From Sceloporus undulatus (taxonomy: Eukaryota; Chordata; Lepidosauria; Squamata; Phrynosomatidae): a stretch of DNA of 64,000 bases. Numbering within the stretch: position 1 is the stretch's first letter; each line of letters opens with the position of its first letter. Of this stretch, positions 1 to 9,974 are shown in pieces. The position numbers and the translations under genes were made by a program. Location of the stretch: the NCBI RefSeq assembly GCF_019175285.1, contig NC_056527.1, forward strand, positions 118,466,133 to 118,530,132. Reading direction: 5' to 3'. The notes beneath the pieces were generated by a model that was not told the origin of the DNA, did not search any database, and saw nothing but the letters and a program-made list of their open reading frames with translations.

Positions 1-545
1 GTATGAGGGATTCTGGGAGTTGTAGTCCACCCCACCCATCCACCCACCCAAAAGACCAACTTTTCTGTGTTTTCCCAAGCCCTGTCCTCGCATGGGAGCC
101 GAGCCAGCCTTGCGAAGGGGTCAAAGGTGGACGCTGGGCTGGTGGAATATTTATAAAAAGCAGGACTGGCGTCATTTCCCCAATGCGCCAGGCCATCAGC
201 ACTGCCAGGGCCCCCGCCCAAGGCCAGGAAACCAACGCCCATCACCCCCTCGCTTGCATCCGCATCAGTAGCAATGCCCCAGACGTAGCCTTGAAGTCCT
301 GCAGAAATACACACGAAACTTCACACATCCAAACTGAAACCAGCATCTGCCATCCCTCCATGTGTCCTGGGAAATGGGCGCATGGGGGACATATCCCAGT
401 CAGACCTCTACATATCTCTCTTTGGATGGCACTTAGGAACAAAAGGGAGACCCTTGTTTTGCAACATGCATGACACGCAACCCTTTCACTGAAGGCACAC
501 AACACTCAGACATAAAATACCAAAGTCAGAAGCATGTATGCCATA
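1..545. other. Left-edge non-coding sequence
   Basis: No exon, RNA gene or clear repeat was recognised here. Open frames on both strands lack the composition of a protein and have no convincing splice context. If the Eph-like exon at 16215-16269 is correct, this is intronic sequence of that gene. Confidence 0.4.
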
Positions 546-546
546 G

Positions 547-714
547 GAGTTTATCACACTGGAGCTGATTTCAGCATAAAAGAGAGATTAAAGCGCATTT
601 TTAAAGCATCCCGCAAATGAAGCAGAAATGGCACCATGAGAAATTGTTTCATGTAATTACGAGATTATTCCGGGATATTCATGGATAAACTCCCGATCTT
701 CTTCGTATGATAAA
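547..714. mobile_element. Short MITE with GGAGTTTATC termini
   Basis: The left end reads GGAGTTTATCACAC and the right end reads ATGATAAACTCC, so the ends form an inverted repeat. The interior (GATTAAAGCGCAT, AAAGCATCCCGCAAAT) is shared with 11457-11752, and similar ends bound 61119-61496. This is typical of a non-autonomous DNA transposon. No transposase is present and the superfamily is not assigned. Confidence 0.6.
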
Positions 715-718
715 CTCC

Positions 719-927
719 ATAGTGTTGGTGTTGTTGCTGTTGTGTACCAAGTCAATTCTGACCTATGGCGACCCTATCATGGATTTTTCTTGGCCAGTAT
801 CTTCAGAGGGGGGTTGCCATGGTCATCCTTGGACCACTTGCCCAAGGCCACCCAGAGGGTTTACATGGCCGAGCCAGGATTCAAACCCTGGTCTCCAGGG
901 TTGTAGTCCAACACTCAAACCATTATG
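719..927 (-). mobile_element. tRNA-derived SINE
   Basis: Read on the minus strand, this has the tRNA-related head of the window's main SINE: a pol III B-box-like GGTTTGAATCC, then the CCCTCTGGGTGGCC and GGGCAAGT body. The tail is TAGGTCAGAATTGACTTGGTACACAACA. It abuts the MITE at 547-714. Confidence 0.7.
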
Positions 928-2548
928 TATCCCTGATATGCCCTTTCCAGAGCTTGGGAAAGTTATTAAAAACAAAAAAGTACAATTTCCAGCAAGGACA
1001 ATATTTTGGATAGGGTTCGGGAGGACCCAGGTTCCAGTTCTCACTTGGGTATAAAATATCCTGGGTTAAACCACTCAGGATGCATCCACACCACAAAAAT
1101 AATGCTCCAAAATCTATCTGCAAATTTCCAAAAAGCTTAAATAAATTACGCGGTGCTGCAATCTACCTGCGTGTTTGTTCCATGCGCTGGCTGGGAAAGC
1201 CATTTTCTTCAATGTCTCCACCACAATCCCCCATAAATTCCCCTTTTCCCCTACCCACCTTCCCCTCCAGCCTAGACACCGGGCAAAATATGGCTCCTGA
1301 TCCCCCACAACTCTCCAAATTGCACCCCTCTTTCCTTTTTGTTTTTGCTGTAGGCCTTGTTCCACCCCACATGCAGAGCAGCTATGGGGGCTTGAAATAT
1401 AGGGCCGAAAAGTGGGTCCAGCATCCCCAGGAGGAGAGGAGAGACCCTGGCACTATATCCCCCCCCAACCACGGTTCCCCGTCCCAGACGAGATAAAGCC
1501 AAGAGGAAATTAAAAACACAAGAGAACATGTTCCCCATCAGATGATAAAAGAGGTTGTTGGGACATCGCCCGAGGGTGGGGCGGGAGGAAGGAGGGCCGT
1601 GTGTGTATGTGAGTTGTGTGTCTGTGTGTGTATCAGCCAGGGCAACACTGGGAATTTTGGGTAATTACAGGGCGACGCCAAGTTGGTTGCGATGCCTAAG
1701 GGGTGCAACAGTGGGACGGGACGGGAAGCCAAAGACAGGAGGGGAAGAAAATCATTAAAAAGGAGAGGTTAGGAAAGAGAGGGAGGGTTGTATTATTTGT
1801 CTAACATTAACATACAACACACAGCATTTAACACACAAGGCCCAGGTTGCACTTTCAAGCTTGCAAAAAGATCGGAGGGTCTTCATTTAAGGGACATCCC
1901 AAGGAGACGCAAGAGAGCATTTTTTGCACCTATAAAAAACACCTTCCCCAACCTGCAACCCTCCCAATGTACGAGAGGACTGCAATTCCCATTATCCCAG
2001 GCCTCCCACACATTCAGAGGGCCTCAGGATGGGGAAGCGGGGTATAAGTCTTACAATGCAGACTCTCTTTTTTATGTAATGTTTTGAATGGAAAACATCT
2101 GCCCTGTTCATTTTTGCTTATAGGGCAGTGCAACCCCAGGGATGGGAGGAAGGCAGCCTGCAAATGAAATGAAATCAATCCATCCATCAAATCCTCTGTT
2201 CTCTTGCTTCTGGGCTGCTTAAGTCGCCCGCTTTCCCCATCAAAGGCCCTGGAGTCGGGGGCCTCTTCCCCGCTCGCCTTCATTCCTGTCCTCAATCCAT
2301 CCCAGATGTGCAAGGATTGGACTCAACAAAAGGTGAGAGTGGGTTCCAGAAAGAGGAGGAATATACGAAGGAGTGGAAAATACAAGAAAGAGTGGTACCA
2401 ATACCCCTGGGCTCCTTGGAAAGGGAGGGAAGTCCAGTTTGGCCACTGAAAGGGAAGAACTGGGAACCAGTTCCAGAACAATGCTAGAACCGATAGGAAG
2501 GTATGTGCGTATATGCCTTCAAGGTGCCTGTTATGCTAACACATAGCT
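928..2548. other. Non-coding sequence without recognised gene
   Basis: No exon or RNA gene is supported. A short GT-rich stretch lies near 1598-1632 and C-rich and G-rich patches occur around 1440-1580. The open frames here are not protein-like. Confidence 0.4.
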
Positions 2549-3250
2549 CCGGTACTGATAATAATGATGATGATGATGATAATGCAATTTAGGTTAATGG
2601 TTTTATCGGCTCAAGGGTCCTCTGTTCTGGATCCTCAATGCACCTTGTGTGCCTTCAGGTCACCTGTTGACCCATGGCAACATAAAGCCTCTTTATTAGG
2701 AACAGGCAAAACATAATTATCAATAATAATAATAATAATAATGCAATGCAAGTTAATGGTTTTATGGGATCAGGTATCCTCTGTTCTGGATACTGTGTGC
2801 CTTCAAGTCTTCTGTTGACCTATGGCAACATAAAGCCCAATATTGGGAAAAGGCAGGGCATTATTAACAATGATAATAATAATAATGATGATGATGATGA
2901 TGCAATGCACGTTAATGGTTTTATGGGATCGAGCATCCTCTGTTCTGGATCCTCGGTGCACCCTGTGTGCCTTCATGTTGTCTGTTGATCTATGGCAACA
3001 TACAGCCCCAATATTGGGAAAAGGCAGGGCATTATTATTATGAATGATAACAATGCAATTTAGGTTAATGGTTTTATGGGACCAGGCATCCTCTATTATG
3101 GATCTTTAGTGAAGAACACCCTGTGCACCTTCAAGTCGCCTGTTGACTTATGGCGACACACAGCCCTGATAGTGGGAAAAGGCAGGGTCTTAGTATTAAT
3201 GATAATAATGTGAGTCAGGTTTATGGTTTTACGAGACCAGGTATCCTCTG
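2549..3250. repeat. Tandem array of ~150-165 bp units
   Basis: The phrase GTTAATGGTTTTA followed by CCTCTGTTCTGGAT recurs near 2595, 2752, 2911, 3064 and 3221. Each unit also has TGTGCCTTCA, GTTGA and TATGGCAACA phrases and a short ATA/ATG microsatellite. That makes about five diverged direct copies. The TGTGCCTTCAAGTCGCCTG phrase resembles the 3' tail of the local SINE, so the unit probably grew from a SINE tail next to an expanding trinucleotide run. Confidence 0.75.
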
Positions 3251-3254
3251 TTCT

Positions 3255-4030
3255 GGATCCTCAATACTGGACACTCTGTCTAGGGAAGTCGGATGAGTTC
3301 CATACAGTATTATTCCAGCTGAGGCCTGACCAAAGCAGAATAGAGTGGCATTATTAATTCTCTCGATCAAGACCCTATACAGTACTTCTATTGATGCAGC
3401 CTTTTTAGCTGCTGCATGACACTGTTGACTCATGTTCAACTTGTGGTCTACTTGGACTCCTAGATCCCTTTCACACATAAGTCTCCTTAAACCAGGTGTC
3501 CTCCATCCTATATCTGTGCATTTCATTTTTTTGCCCGAAGTACAGTACCTTTCATTTCTCCGTGTTGAATTTCATTTTGTTAGCTTTGGCCTAGCTTCCT
3601 AACCTATTCAGGTCATTTTGAATTTTGATCCTGTCCTCTGGAGTATTAGCTATTCCTCCTTATTTGGTGTCAACTGCAAATTTGCTAAGCATGCCCTGTA
3701 TTCTTTCATCTGAGTCATTGATAAAGATGTTGAATAGCATTGGGCCCAGGACAGAGCCCCACTGGACACCCCACTGGTCACTTCTCTCCAGGATGAAAAG
3801 GAGCCATTGCTGACCATCCTTTGGGTTCAGCCGGTCAACCAATTACAAATCCATGTAACAGTTGCCTTGTCTAGCCCACATTTTACCAGCTTGTCTGCAA
3901 GAATATTCTTTCATCCAAGTCACTGATAAAGATGCTGAATAGCATTGGGCCCAGGACAGGACCCCACTGGACACCCCAGTGGTCACTTCTCTCCAGGAGG
4001 AAAAAGAGGAGCCATTATGGATGCTGGTCA
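3255..4030 (-). mobile_element. CR1-type LINE reverse transcriptase fragment
   Basis: On the minus strand this encodes pieces of a non-LTR reverse transcriptase. Near 3840-3660 is [20 protein letters not shown], the LFNIFINDL...FADDTK region. Near 3470-3380 is ERDLGVQVDHKLNMSQQC, the usual C-terminal RT block. Stops and shifts interrupt it. A segment of about 95 bp around 3700-3800 is repeated at about 3905-4010, so the copy carries an internal duplication. CR1 or a close L2-like relative is the best assignment. Confidence 0.75.
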
Positions 4031-4975
4031 TCTTGTTCTGACCTCAAATGGACTTGTGCCCACTTTGCTGGCATTGGGCAGCTCACAAGGACCACCTGAG
4101 AAGGCAGCTGACCACTATCACTGCAGAGAGAATCAAAAACCCAGACCAAAAGTAAGTTTCTTAAATTTGGGGTAAAAGGGGGGGGGGAGCCAAATCGTGT
4201 GCAGATGTCGTGAAGGCACTCCGCACCCGATTTGGGGTTTGGGTCCTGCGTCATACAAACAGGGTGCGGCGAGCCCAAGGGAATTTGGAGTAAATCACTC
4301 AGGTAGGCAAGCCCTAATGCGTTTGAAGAGCCCAAGCTCTTACTGTTTCATGCCGCCTTTGGTCCTCAAAACCAGTTTAGGGTTGCCTTTGGGGGAGATT
4401 GTTGGAAACTGTTCTTAAAGTTGCCTTTCTGAAAAAAACTTCTTTTTGAAATGGTTTTAACCTGTTTTTAAGGGTATTTTTAAAAATCTCTAGAAGCTCT
4501 GGCAGGCTGAGAGGCCATAAAAGCTTTCAATAAATACATTTATTGGGGAAGGGGGGAGAGCGAGGCCTCCGAGGTCCTGGTCCTGGTCAGAAACAACCAG
4601 CATCCGGGTTGCCTTCCCGCAAGGATGACAAATCCCATCCTCCTGGTGCCCTTCAAAACCGGCCGGAGGGGTTGAGGATGGCAGAGGAAGGGGAGCCCCA
4701 CCCTCTTAATTAAAGCCAGGGCACGGTTCCCAGGGCCCTCGTTTAAGGCAGGGCTGATGGCTTAATTAGAGGCAGCCGCGCATCCCGGCCCCAGGGCCAG
4801 CGCAAGCGGGCCAGGTGTCAGTGGGGCCCATAAATGCACCTTTAACAGCCCCCCGTGGAAAAGGGAACCGGCCATAAAAACCCCTCCCTGGGCAGGAATC
4901 CGGGAAGGGGAAGCAGCCTCACGGCAACACAAACCGACACAATGCAACACAAAACTAGTGCTTTTTTTGGAGGGG
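4031..4975. other. Mostly unique non-coding sequence
   Basis: No coding exon is visible. From about 4560 to 4930 the sequence is GC-rich and not recognisably repetitive. It holds CTTAATTAAAG and GCTTAATTAGAG (homeodomain-type cores near 4709 and 4761) and CATAAATGCACC and CATAAAAACC phrases. It could be a regulatory element of the neighbouring gene; that is inference. Confidence 0.35.
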
Positions 4976-5007
4976 GGGTTGGGCTCTGTGGCCATGTTCT
5001 AGAAGAG

Positions 5008-5057
5008 TTTATTCCTGACGTTTCGCCAGCATCTGTGGCTGGCATCTTCAGAGAATG
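5008..5057 (-). ncRNA. Hammerhead ribozyme-like motif (family A, core intact)
   Basis: Read on the minus strand, the order is CTGAAGA (5051-5045), a stem formed by TGCCAGC and GCTGGC around a CACAGAT loop, then GAAA (5024-5021) and CGTC. CTGANGA and GAAA are the two invariant hammerhead boxes. The flanks ATTCT and AGGAAT can pair imperfectly as stem I. The short palindrome ACGT after GAA is the kind of tiny stem III described for Penelope-like hammerheads that act as dimers. Activity is not shown. Confidence 0.6.
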
Positions 5058-5125
5058 CTGGCATGGAAGTGAGTGGTGTGTGTGTGTGTGTGTTTGTGTG
5101 TATACACTCCATTCATTCCCATGCC

Positions 5126-5178
5126 ATTATTCTATGAAGATGCCAGCCACGGATGCTGGCAAAATGTCAGGAATAAAC
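5126..5178 (+). ncRNA. Hammerhead-like relic (family A, degraded)
   Basis: This is the same block as the minus-strand motif at 5008-5057 but in the opposite orientation. Stem II (TGCCAGC, GCTGGC) and the AGGAATAAACTC downstream part are retained. The core boxes differ from the hammerhead consensus, so this copy is probably inactive. Confidence 0.5.
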
Positions 5179-5639
5179 TCTTCTAGAACATGGTCCCATA
5201 GCCCAAAAAACCCACAAAAAACTATGCATGCTGGCCATGAAAGCATTCGATTTCACAAAACTATGGCACCCATGAATCTGGATTTCAGTGTGGGATATCT
5301 CCCTTCTCCCAAAATACTGGGCAGTGCCTTTCAAAGTTCAGACTGAAAGCCAGAGCAGATCCCTTCATCCAGGATGGTTCCATCCCTGCTGTCCTTACAG
5401 TGGCAGGTAAAGACATTTTTTGGCTGCCAGGCTTTTGCATGACAGGGATGCTGTTTTGTTTTTGTTTTAAAAGAGTTTACAGGGCCATTCAGTCCAACCC
5501 GACTCTGCCATGCAGGAACACACAATCATTTGCCCAGGGATTTGCCATGGCTGACCAGGGATTCGAATCCTGGTCTCCAGAGTCATCATAGTCCCTGCTG
5601 GCCTTTGCACAAAGATTTTGAAGTGGCCTCTCTTCCACA

Positions 5640-5760
5640 GTGACCAGCCTGGCCTAGTGGCTTGAGTGCTGGACAATGGAGACCAGGGGTTTTGTCTAAC
5701 AAGGGTGACCTTGGGCAAGTCGCACTCTCTCAGCCTCAGGAAAAGACACTGGGAACGACG
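5640..5760 (+). mobile_element. Truncated tRNA-derived SINE
   Basis: The head GGCCTAGTGGCTTGAGTGC, the body GTGACCTTGGGCAAGTC and CACTCTCTCAGCCTCAG are all present. The B-box segment is degraded and the tail is missing. A minus-strand SINE fragment (GGATTCGAATCCTGG, about 5540-5600) lies just to the left. Confidence 0.6.
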
Positions 5761-6064
5761 GTAATGTTTTTGCAAATAGGAAGGAAGAACCAGATGGACC
5801 CTGACAAAATATGGGGATTCCTTTTTAAGCAAGTATCCCATCTCTTGTTTTAGAAAACAGACAAAGCTTGTGAAAGGCTCCTTCAAGAGCACTACAACTC
5901 CCAGTGTCTCCTACTGAGATTCTGGGAGTTGCAATCCAAAAAATTTCTAAACCCCGCTCCCTTCATTCTTTGCAAGGATTCCAGCAACCAGCCAGTTGCC
6001 TCCCAAATCTGGGCCTGCCGTTTTCATTTTGGAGGCAATTAAAAATATTTTTATGCTACCAGGC

Positions 6065-6378
6065 TTACATGGGCACTGTCTATGGGTTTTAGAGTTTTGT
6101 CTAAGAGTTCTGGGCAAGTCACATGCTCTCAGCCTCAAAGGAAGGCAAGGATGGCAACCTCCTCTGAAGAAATCTTGCCCAGAAAAAAACTCCATGATAC
6201 AAGGTCCTCCTTCTTTTTGTTGTTGTTAGCTGCCCTCAAGTCAGTTCCAGCTCATGGCGACGACCCTGTGAATAAGACATCTCCAAGAATCCCTATCCTC
6301 CACTGCCTTGCCCAAATCCTTGCCCATAACGCCTTAGGGTTGCCCTAAGTCAGATATGACTTGAAGGCACACAACACA
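6065..6378 (+). mobile_element. tRNA-derived SINE split by another repeat
   Basis: The SINE body (CTGGGCAAGTCACATGCTCTCAGCC...) runs to CTCCATGATA near 6198. It resumes at CGCCTTAGGGTTGCC near 6330 and ends CTTGAAGGCACACAACAC. Between them (about 6205-6327) is an unrelated repeat, CTGCCCTCAAGTCAGTTCC...CCAAGAATCCCTATCCTC. The second repeat therefore inserted into the SINE and is younger. Confidence 0.6.
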
Positions 6379-6524
6379 CAGACAGAGCCAGTCAGGCTTG
6401 AATTCCCCCAAAATAACTAAATCATGACACGAGACACAGGACAAGAGGAGAAGGGCAGGTAAAGTGGGACATGGCTGGAGAAGAGGGAGGCTGTAGTATG
6501 TATGATGGCTTATGTGCAATGGAC

Positions 6525-6605
6525 GGAGCAGGTTGGACTGATTTACACAGAATGGGGTTTGACTAGATTGCCTTTGGGATCCCTTCCAACTCTAGGACTG
6601 TATGA
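6525..6605 (+). mobile_element. CR1-type LINE 3' end
   Basis: The segment ends TTGGGATCCCTTCCAACTC followed by TAGGACTGTATGACC, the recurring 3' end of the CR1-like LINE in this window. Only the last ~80 bp is present, as usual for 5'-truncated insertions. Confidence 0.55.
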
Positions 6606-6694
6606 CCTGAGCAGGAACCTGGGTCTCCAGGGGCCTCTTGGAGGACTTTCAGAGAGGAGCCACAGGTCAACTTGACCACAAAAAACAACAGGGA

Positions 6695-6875
6695 CCAGTG
6701 TGGTGTTGTGGTTTGAGGATTGGATTACAACTCTGGAGATGAGTGTTCGATTCCCTGCTCAGCCATGGAAACTCACCGGGTGAGTTGCATACTCTCAGCC
6801 CCAGAAAACCCCATGATAGGTTCACCTTATGGTCACCATAAGTTCAAAATGACTTGAAGGCACAATCATGAACAA
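6695..6875 (+). mobile_element. tRNA-derived SINE
   Basis: Nearly full length. It has A-box-like TGGTTTGAGGATTGG, B-box GTTCGATTCC, the GGGTGAGTTGCATACTCTCAGCC body, and the tail ATAAGTTCAAAATGACTTGAAGGCAC. Confidence 0.75.
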
Positions 6876-6881
6876 CTAGTG

Positions 6882-7072
6882 TGTGGTGTAGTGGTTTGAG
6901 CCTTGGACTTTGACTCTGGAGATCAGGGTTCGATTCCTGCTTAGCTATGAAAACCCACTAGGTGACCTGGGGCAAGTCATACACTCTCAGCCTCAGAAAA
7001 CTCCATGATAGGGTCATCCATATACGATCACTATAAGTCAGAAATGACTTGAAGGTACACAACAATAAAAGC
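6882..7072 (+). mobile_element. tRNA-derived SINE
   Basis: Nearly full length. TGTGGTGTAGTGGTTTGAGCC starts the tRNA-like head and GGGTTCGATTCC is the B box. The tail ATAAGTCAGAAATGACTTGAAGG is followed by ACACAACAATAAAAG. It follows the previous SINE almost directly, in the same orientation. Confidence 0.78.
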
Positions 7073-7082
7073 AGCAACAACT

Positions 7083-7215
7083 AGCATAGTGTAGTGGTTT
7101 GAACATTGGATGATGACTCTGGAGACCAGGGTTCAAATCCCCGCTCAGCCGTGAAAACCCACTGGATGACCCTGGGCAAGTCACAAACTCTCAGCCCCAG
7201 AAAGCCCTCCCTGGG
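7083..7215 (+). mobile_element. tRNA-derived SINE, 3' truncated
   Basis: It starts AGCATAGTGTAGTGGTTTGA and keeps GGGTTCAAATCCCCGCTCAGCC and GACCCTGGGCAAGTCAC. The tail is missing. This is the third head-to-tail SINE in 530 bp. Confidence 0.72.
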
Positions 7216-7329
7216 ACAGATGGCCACCCGGCAACCATATAAGGGACAAGACCAAAGACTTTTCTAATCCAACATTTTCCATACCCATAGCGACCAGCGC
7301 TTGACTGGTGGGACCCAAGTGCCACTAAA

Positions 7330-7575
7330 CCCTCTCCATTTCATATTCCCCAGCATCTTGTACACAGAGGCATTCCTGATTAATAGCCATGGATGGCCCC
7401 AGTCCTCCTGAATTTGTCCTACTTCCCATCGTAAAGCTTTCCATGAAAGCGAGCAACATCCCACCTTGTGGCAGCGAGTTCTACAGTTGAACTATACACT
7501 GAGTAAAAAAGTCCTTCTTAAACAAGCATTGGATGTCTCTCTCTCTCAGGAGCAATTTAGCCACATAAACCTGCA
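7330..7575 (-). mobile_element. LINE fragment (CR1-like)
   Basis: The phrases CCTTGTGGCAGCGAGTTCTACAG and AGTAAAAAAGTCCTTCTT recur in altered form at 8945-9060. They match the common minus-strand reading of a CR1/L2-type LINE 3' region. The fragment is short and diverged, so the family is tentative. Confidence 0.45.
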
Positions 7576-7584
7576 TGGCAGAGG

Positions 7585-7880
7585 CTTGGAATAAACAGCC
7601 AATACGGTGGCTTACGCATTGGACTAGGATGCTGGGAGGCCAAGGTTCGAATCCCTGCTCAGCCATGGAAGCTCTTGAGCAAGTCACACACTTTCAGACC
7701 CAGAGGAAGGCAAACCTCCCCGAAGGACATCTTGCCAATCAGTGGCAGCATGGTACAATGGTTTTATTACTGAGCCAGGATCCTGGGGCACTAGAGTTCG
7801 AATCCCCACTCAGCCAAGGAAGCTCTTGAGCAAATCACACACTTGCAGCCCAAAAGGGAAACCTCCTCTGAAGATATATT
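7585..7880 (+). mobile_element. Two adjacent truncated SINEs
   Basis: Two head-to-tail copies abut near 7740. The first (7585-7740) keeps AAGGTTCGAATCCCTGCTC. The second (7741-7880) keeps AGAGTTCGAATCCCCACTC. Both stop within CTTGCCAATC or TTGCAAATCA phrases. The shared truncation point suggests they came from one truncated subfamily or arose by duplication. Confidence 0.65.
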
Positions 7881-7892
7881 GCAAATCAAAGG

Positions 7893-8125
7893 CAGCATGT
7901 TATAATGGTTGGACTGCCCAGCCAGGATTCTGAGACACTCGAGTTCGAATCCTTGGTCAGCCATGGAAGTCAACTGGGCGACAAGGGCAAGTACGGCTCT
8001 CTAAGCCTCTAGATAAAGCCCACACCAAACCTCCTCTGAAGAAATCTGGCCAAAACACTGGATGGCCATTGCCATTGGTCATAGTCCACTTGAAGGCACA
8101 TGGCAACCACAACAGACCAGCAACA
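7893..8125 (+). mobile_element. tRNA-derived SINE
   Basis: The head GCAGCATGTTATAATGGTTG, the B box GAGTTCGAATCC and the body AGGGCAAGTACGGCTC are present. The tail CATAGTCCACTTGAAGGCACATGGC leads into a CAACAACAA run. This is the last member of the same-orientation SINE cluster. Confidence 0.7.
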
Positions 8126-8287
8126 ACAAATACAGTATTGGCAATTTGATTTTCAGTTCCTTTACTTATTATGGAACCTGGCTTTTCCACAGTAACTTCA
8201 CACTGTATCAGGGTTTGTGAGTTGTCCACCCCAACCCCAAGATCCCTTTGCTGGTCAATCGCTTGCCAGTTCAGATCCCATAAACGC

Positions 8288-8725
8288 AGGGTGACCAGAT
8301 GCCCTCCTTTCCTCGACATGTCCTACATTTTCAGCCTTCTTTTCCAGGAGATATTCCAAAATGTCCTCCCTTTTGAGCATGACGAAGAAGCACAAATTTA
8401 CATTTATAGAGAGTTTTTAGCTTGTATGAGGCCATGTCCTCTGTTTTTACTGAATGACTTACATTTTGCAGTGCCTTCTCCACCTTGGCAAGGGTGACCA
8501 GATGTCCTCCTTTCCCCAGACATGTCCTACATTTTCAGCCTTGCTTTTCCAGGAGGAATTACAAAAATGTCCTCTAATTTGAGCATGACGAAGAAGCACG
8601 CATTTACATTTATGTGTTTTTAGCTTTTGTTTGGCAAGGCCCTACAGTCTCCTTGAAGGTCCTACATTTTGCAGTTCACTGTCCTCCTTTGTGGTTAGGA
8701 CATCTGGTCACTCTGCACAAACACC
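8288..8725. repeat. Fold-back repeat, 'GACCAGATG' family
   Basis: The left side reads GGTGACCAGATGCCCTCC and the right side ends AGGACATCTGGTCACTC, so the ends are inverted copies. GACATGTCCTACATTTTCAGCC and TTGAGCATGACGAAGAAGCA occur twice inside, near 8320-8390 and 8520-8600, so one half is tandemly duplicated. The same family occurs near 19.6-20.1, 20.75-21.35 and 45.7-45.9 kb. No coding capacity; probably a non-autonomous DNA element. Confidence 0.6.
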
Positions 8726-8739
8726 TAGGTCAGTGGTCT

Positions 8740-8835
8740 CGCTCCCAGAATCCCAGACCATTGGCCAACATGGGGGCTGAAGTCCAAATCTCTTAAAGGG
8801 CAGTTTGGAGACCACTGGTCTAGGTCAGCTCTGGC
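8740..8835. repeat. Small fold-back repeat
   Basis: AGGTCAGTGGTCTC and GAGACCACTGGTCTAGGTC face each other across about 55 bp containing TCCCAGAATCCCAGACCATTGGCC. It is a short member of the palindromic 'cagaatccc' repeats common in the window. Confidence 0.5.
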
Positions 8836-9787
8836 TTTCTCATCCCGACATACATCACGTTACACTGAACCATGGCATCCATTTCACTTTCCAAACTGTT
8901 TTTACTCTCAGCCCCCTGAAAGAATTTAGTCCAAGCCGGCAGCTATCGCTGCTCCTTGTGGCAGTGAGTTCTACAGGCCTTCCTGTGAAAAAGGGAACAG
9001 TTTCCGTTTTAACCTGTCCCATTCCTCCCAACCTTTTTGCAAACCCATTGCAGAGATGACAAGTTAATCTGAGTGCAAGCTGCTGCAGACGCCTGAAAAC
9101 ACAACAGGCTAAACATTGGTGCTATTATCCCAAAACTGGAAATATGCCATCGGAACAGTCATGAGATGTTTCTCGTTAAAAGGAGGGGGAAAAGGACGAG
9201 AGAAAGATTGAGAAAAGAGGAGGGCAGGGGCGGACGGGACAGAGGTTTATGAAGTTATAAACAGCGCGCAGAACATCATAAAATATTTCCTCTCTTTCTG
9301 GCTCTCTTGCAACACCATCCATCGCTCACGGTCATCCCACGAAAGCGACTGGAAGGAGGCCAGAAAAGGCAAGCGTCTCTGCCTGGACACAAAACAACCT
9401 GCGCAGGTCTGGCGTCTCAATTAGGCGCAGAGACGGGAGGGATCGCTCTCTCAACTGTTGACAAGGCGTAATAGTTAAGGAGAACTTCCATGGTCAGGCA
9501 CAGTATTATCTCTCCAAAGGATAGGGGTCACCAAAGAAGGAAAGCATCCCTCACCCTCACTTTCGCATCCCGATCGCCTGTGACCCTCTGGCCAAAAGGA
9601 CCCACGGGGCAAAAGGACGAGTTTTCCATCTCCTCTTTCCAGCCGCGAGGCAACTGCCACTTTCTCCCAACTTAATTACTCAGATACTCCTCTGGAGAGT
9701 TCAAAAGGCAGAGGCAGTATCAGTCGCTCTTTGCCAGAAGCACCTGGGAATCAAAGGCAGAAAGGCGGCCAGCCCAACACTTGGGAA
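8836..9787. other. Mixed LINE fragment and unique sequence
   Basis: About 8940-9060 is a diverged LINE piece (CTTGTGGCAGTGAGTTCTACAG). From about 9170 to 9680 no repeat or exon was recognised. That stretch is compositionally mixed and has a TTATAAACAGCGCGCAG phrase near 9255. Nothing further can be supported. Confidence 0.4.
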
Positions 9788-9942
9788 AGTCCTTCTGTTT
9801 GCACTACAGCTCCCAGAACCCTCTGGGAAAGCCCCTCAGTTTGCACTGAAACTCCCAGTATCCCCCCGGGGGGTTCTGGGAGTTTCAGCGCAACCAAGGG
9901 GCTTTCCCAGAGGGTTCTGGGAGCCGTAATGCAAACAGGACT
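9788..9942. repeat. Long imperfect palindrome (~75 bp arms)
   Basis: AGTCCTTCTGTTTGCACTAC on the left pairs with GTAATGCAAACAGGACT on the right. The pairing continues through CTCCCAGAACCCTCTGGGAAAG to a centre near CCCCCCGGGGGG (about 9861-9872). The arms match over most of their length. It would fold into a long hairpin and is most simply a fold-back MITE. Confidence 0.7.
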
Positions 9943-9974
9943 TTGCCCAAGCCTTCCTCTATGCTAATGGTTTC

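Larger units (their letters stand above)
4976..5250. mobile_element. Penelope-like element tail, inverted pair
   Basis: Two copies of one block face each other around a GT repeat (5076-5102). One is a minus-strand copy (about 4985-5065). The other is a plus-strand copy (about 5120-5235) running on into TGCTGGCCATGAAAGC. Each block contains a hammerhead-like motif followed by AATAAACTCTTCTAGAACATGG. A related paired block lies at 37570-37990. Assignment to Penelope-like elements rests on the known association of such hammerheads with these retroelements. Confidence 0.6.

Noticed and set aside
2549-3250. CRISPR-like direct repeats
   Set aside because: Repeats are long, diverged and of eukaryotic repeat origin, with no unique equal-length spacers. 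The genome is vertebrate.
5640-8125. tRNA genes suggested by repeated GTTCGAATCC boxes
   Set aside because: The boxes belong to tRNA-derived SINE heads; no cloverleaf with a proper acceptor stem could be drawn.
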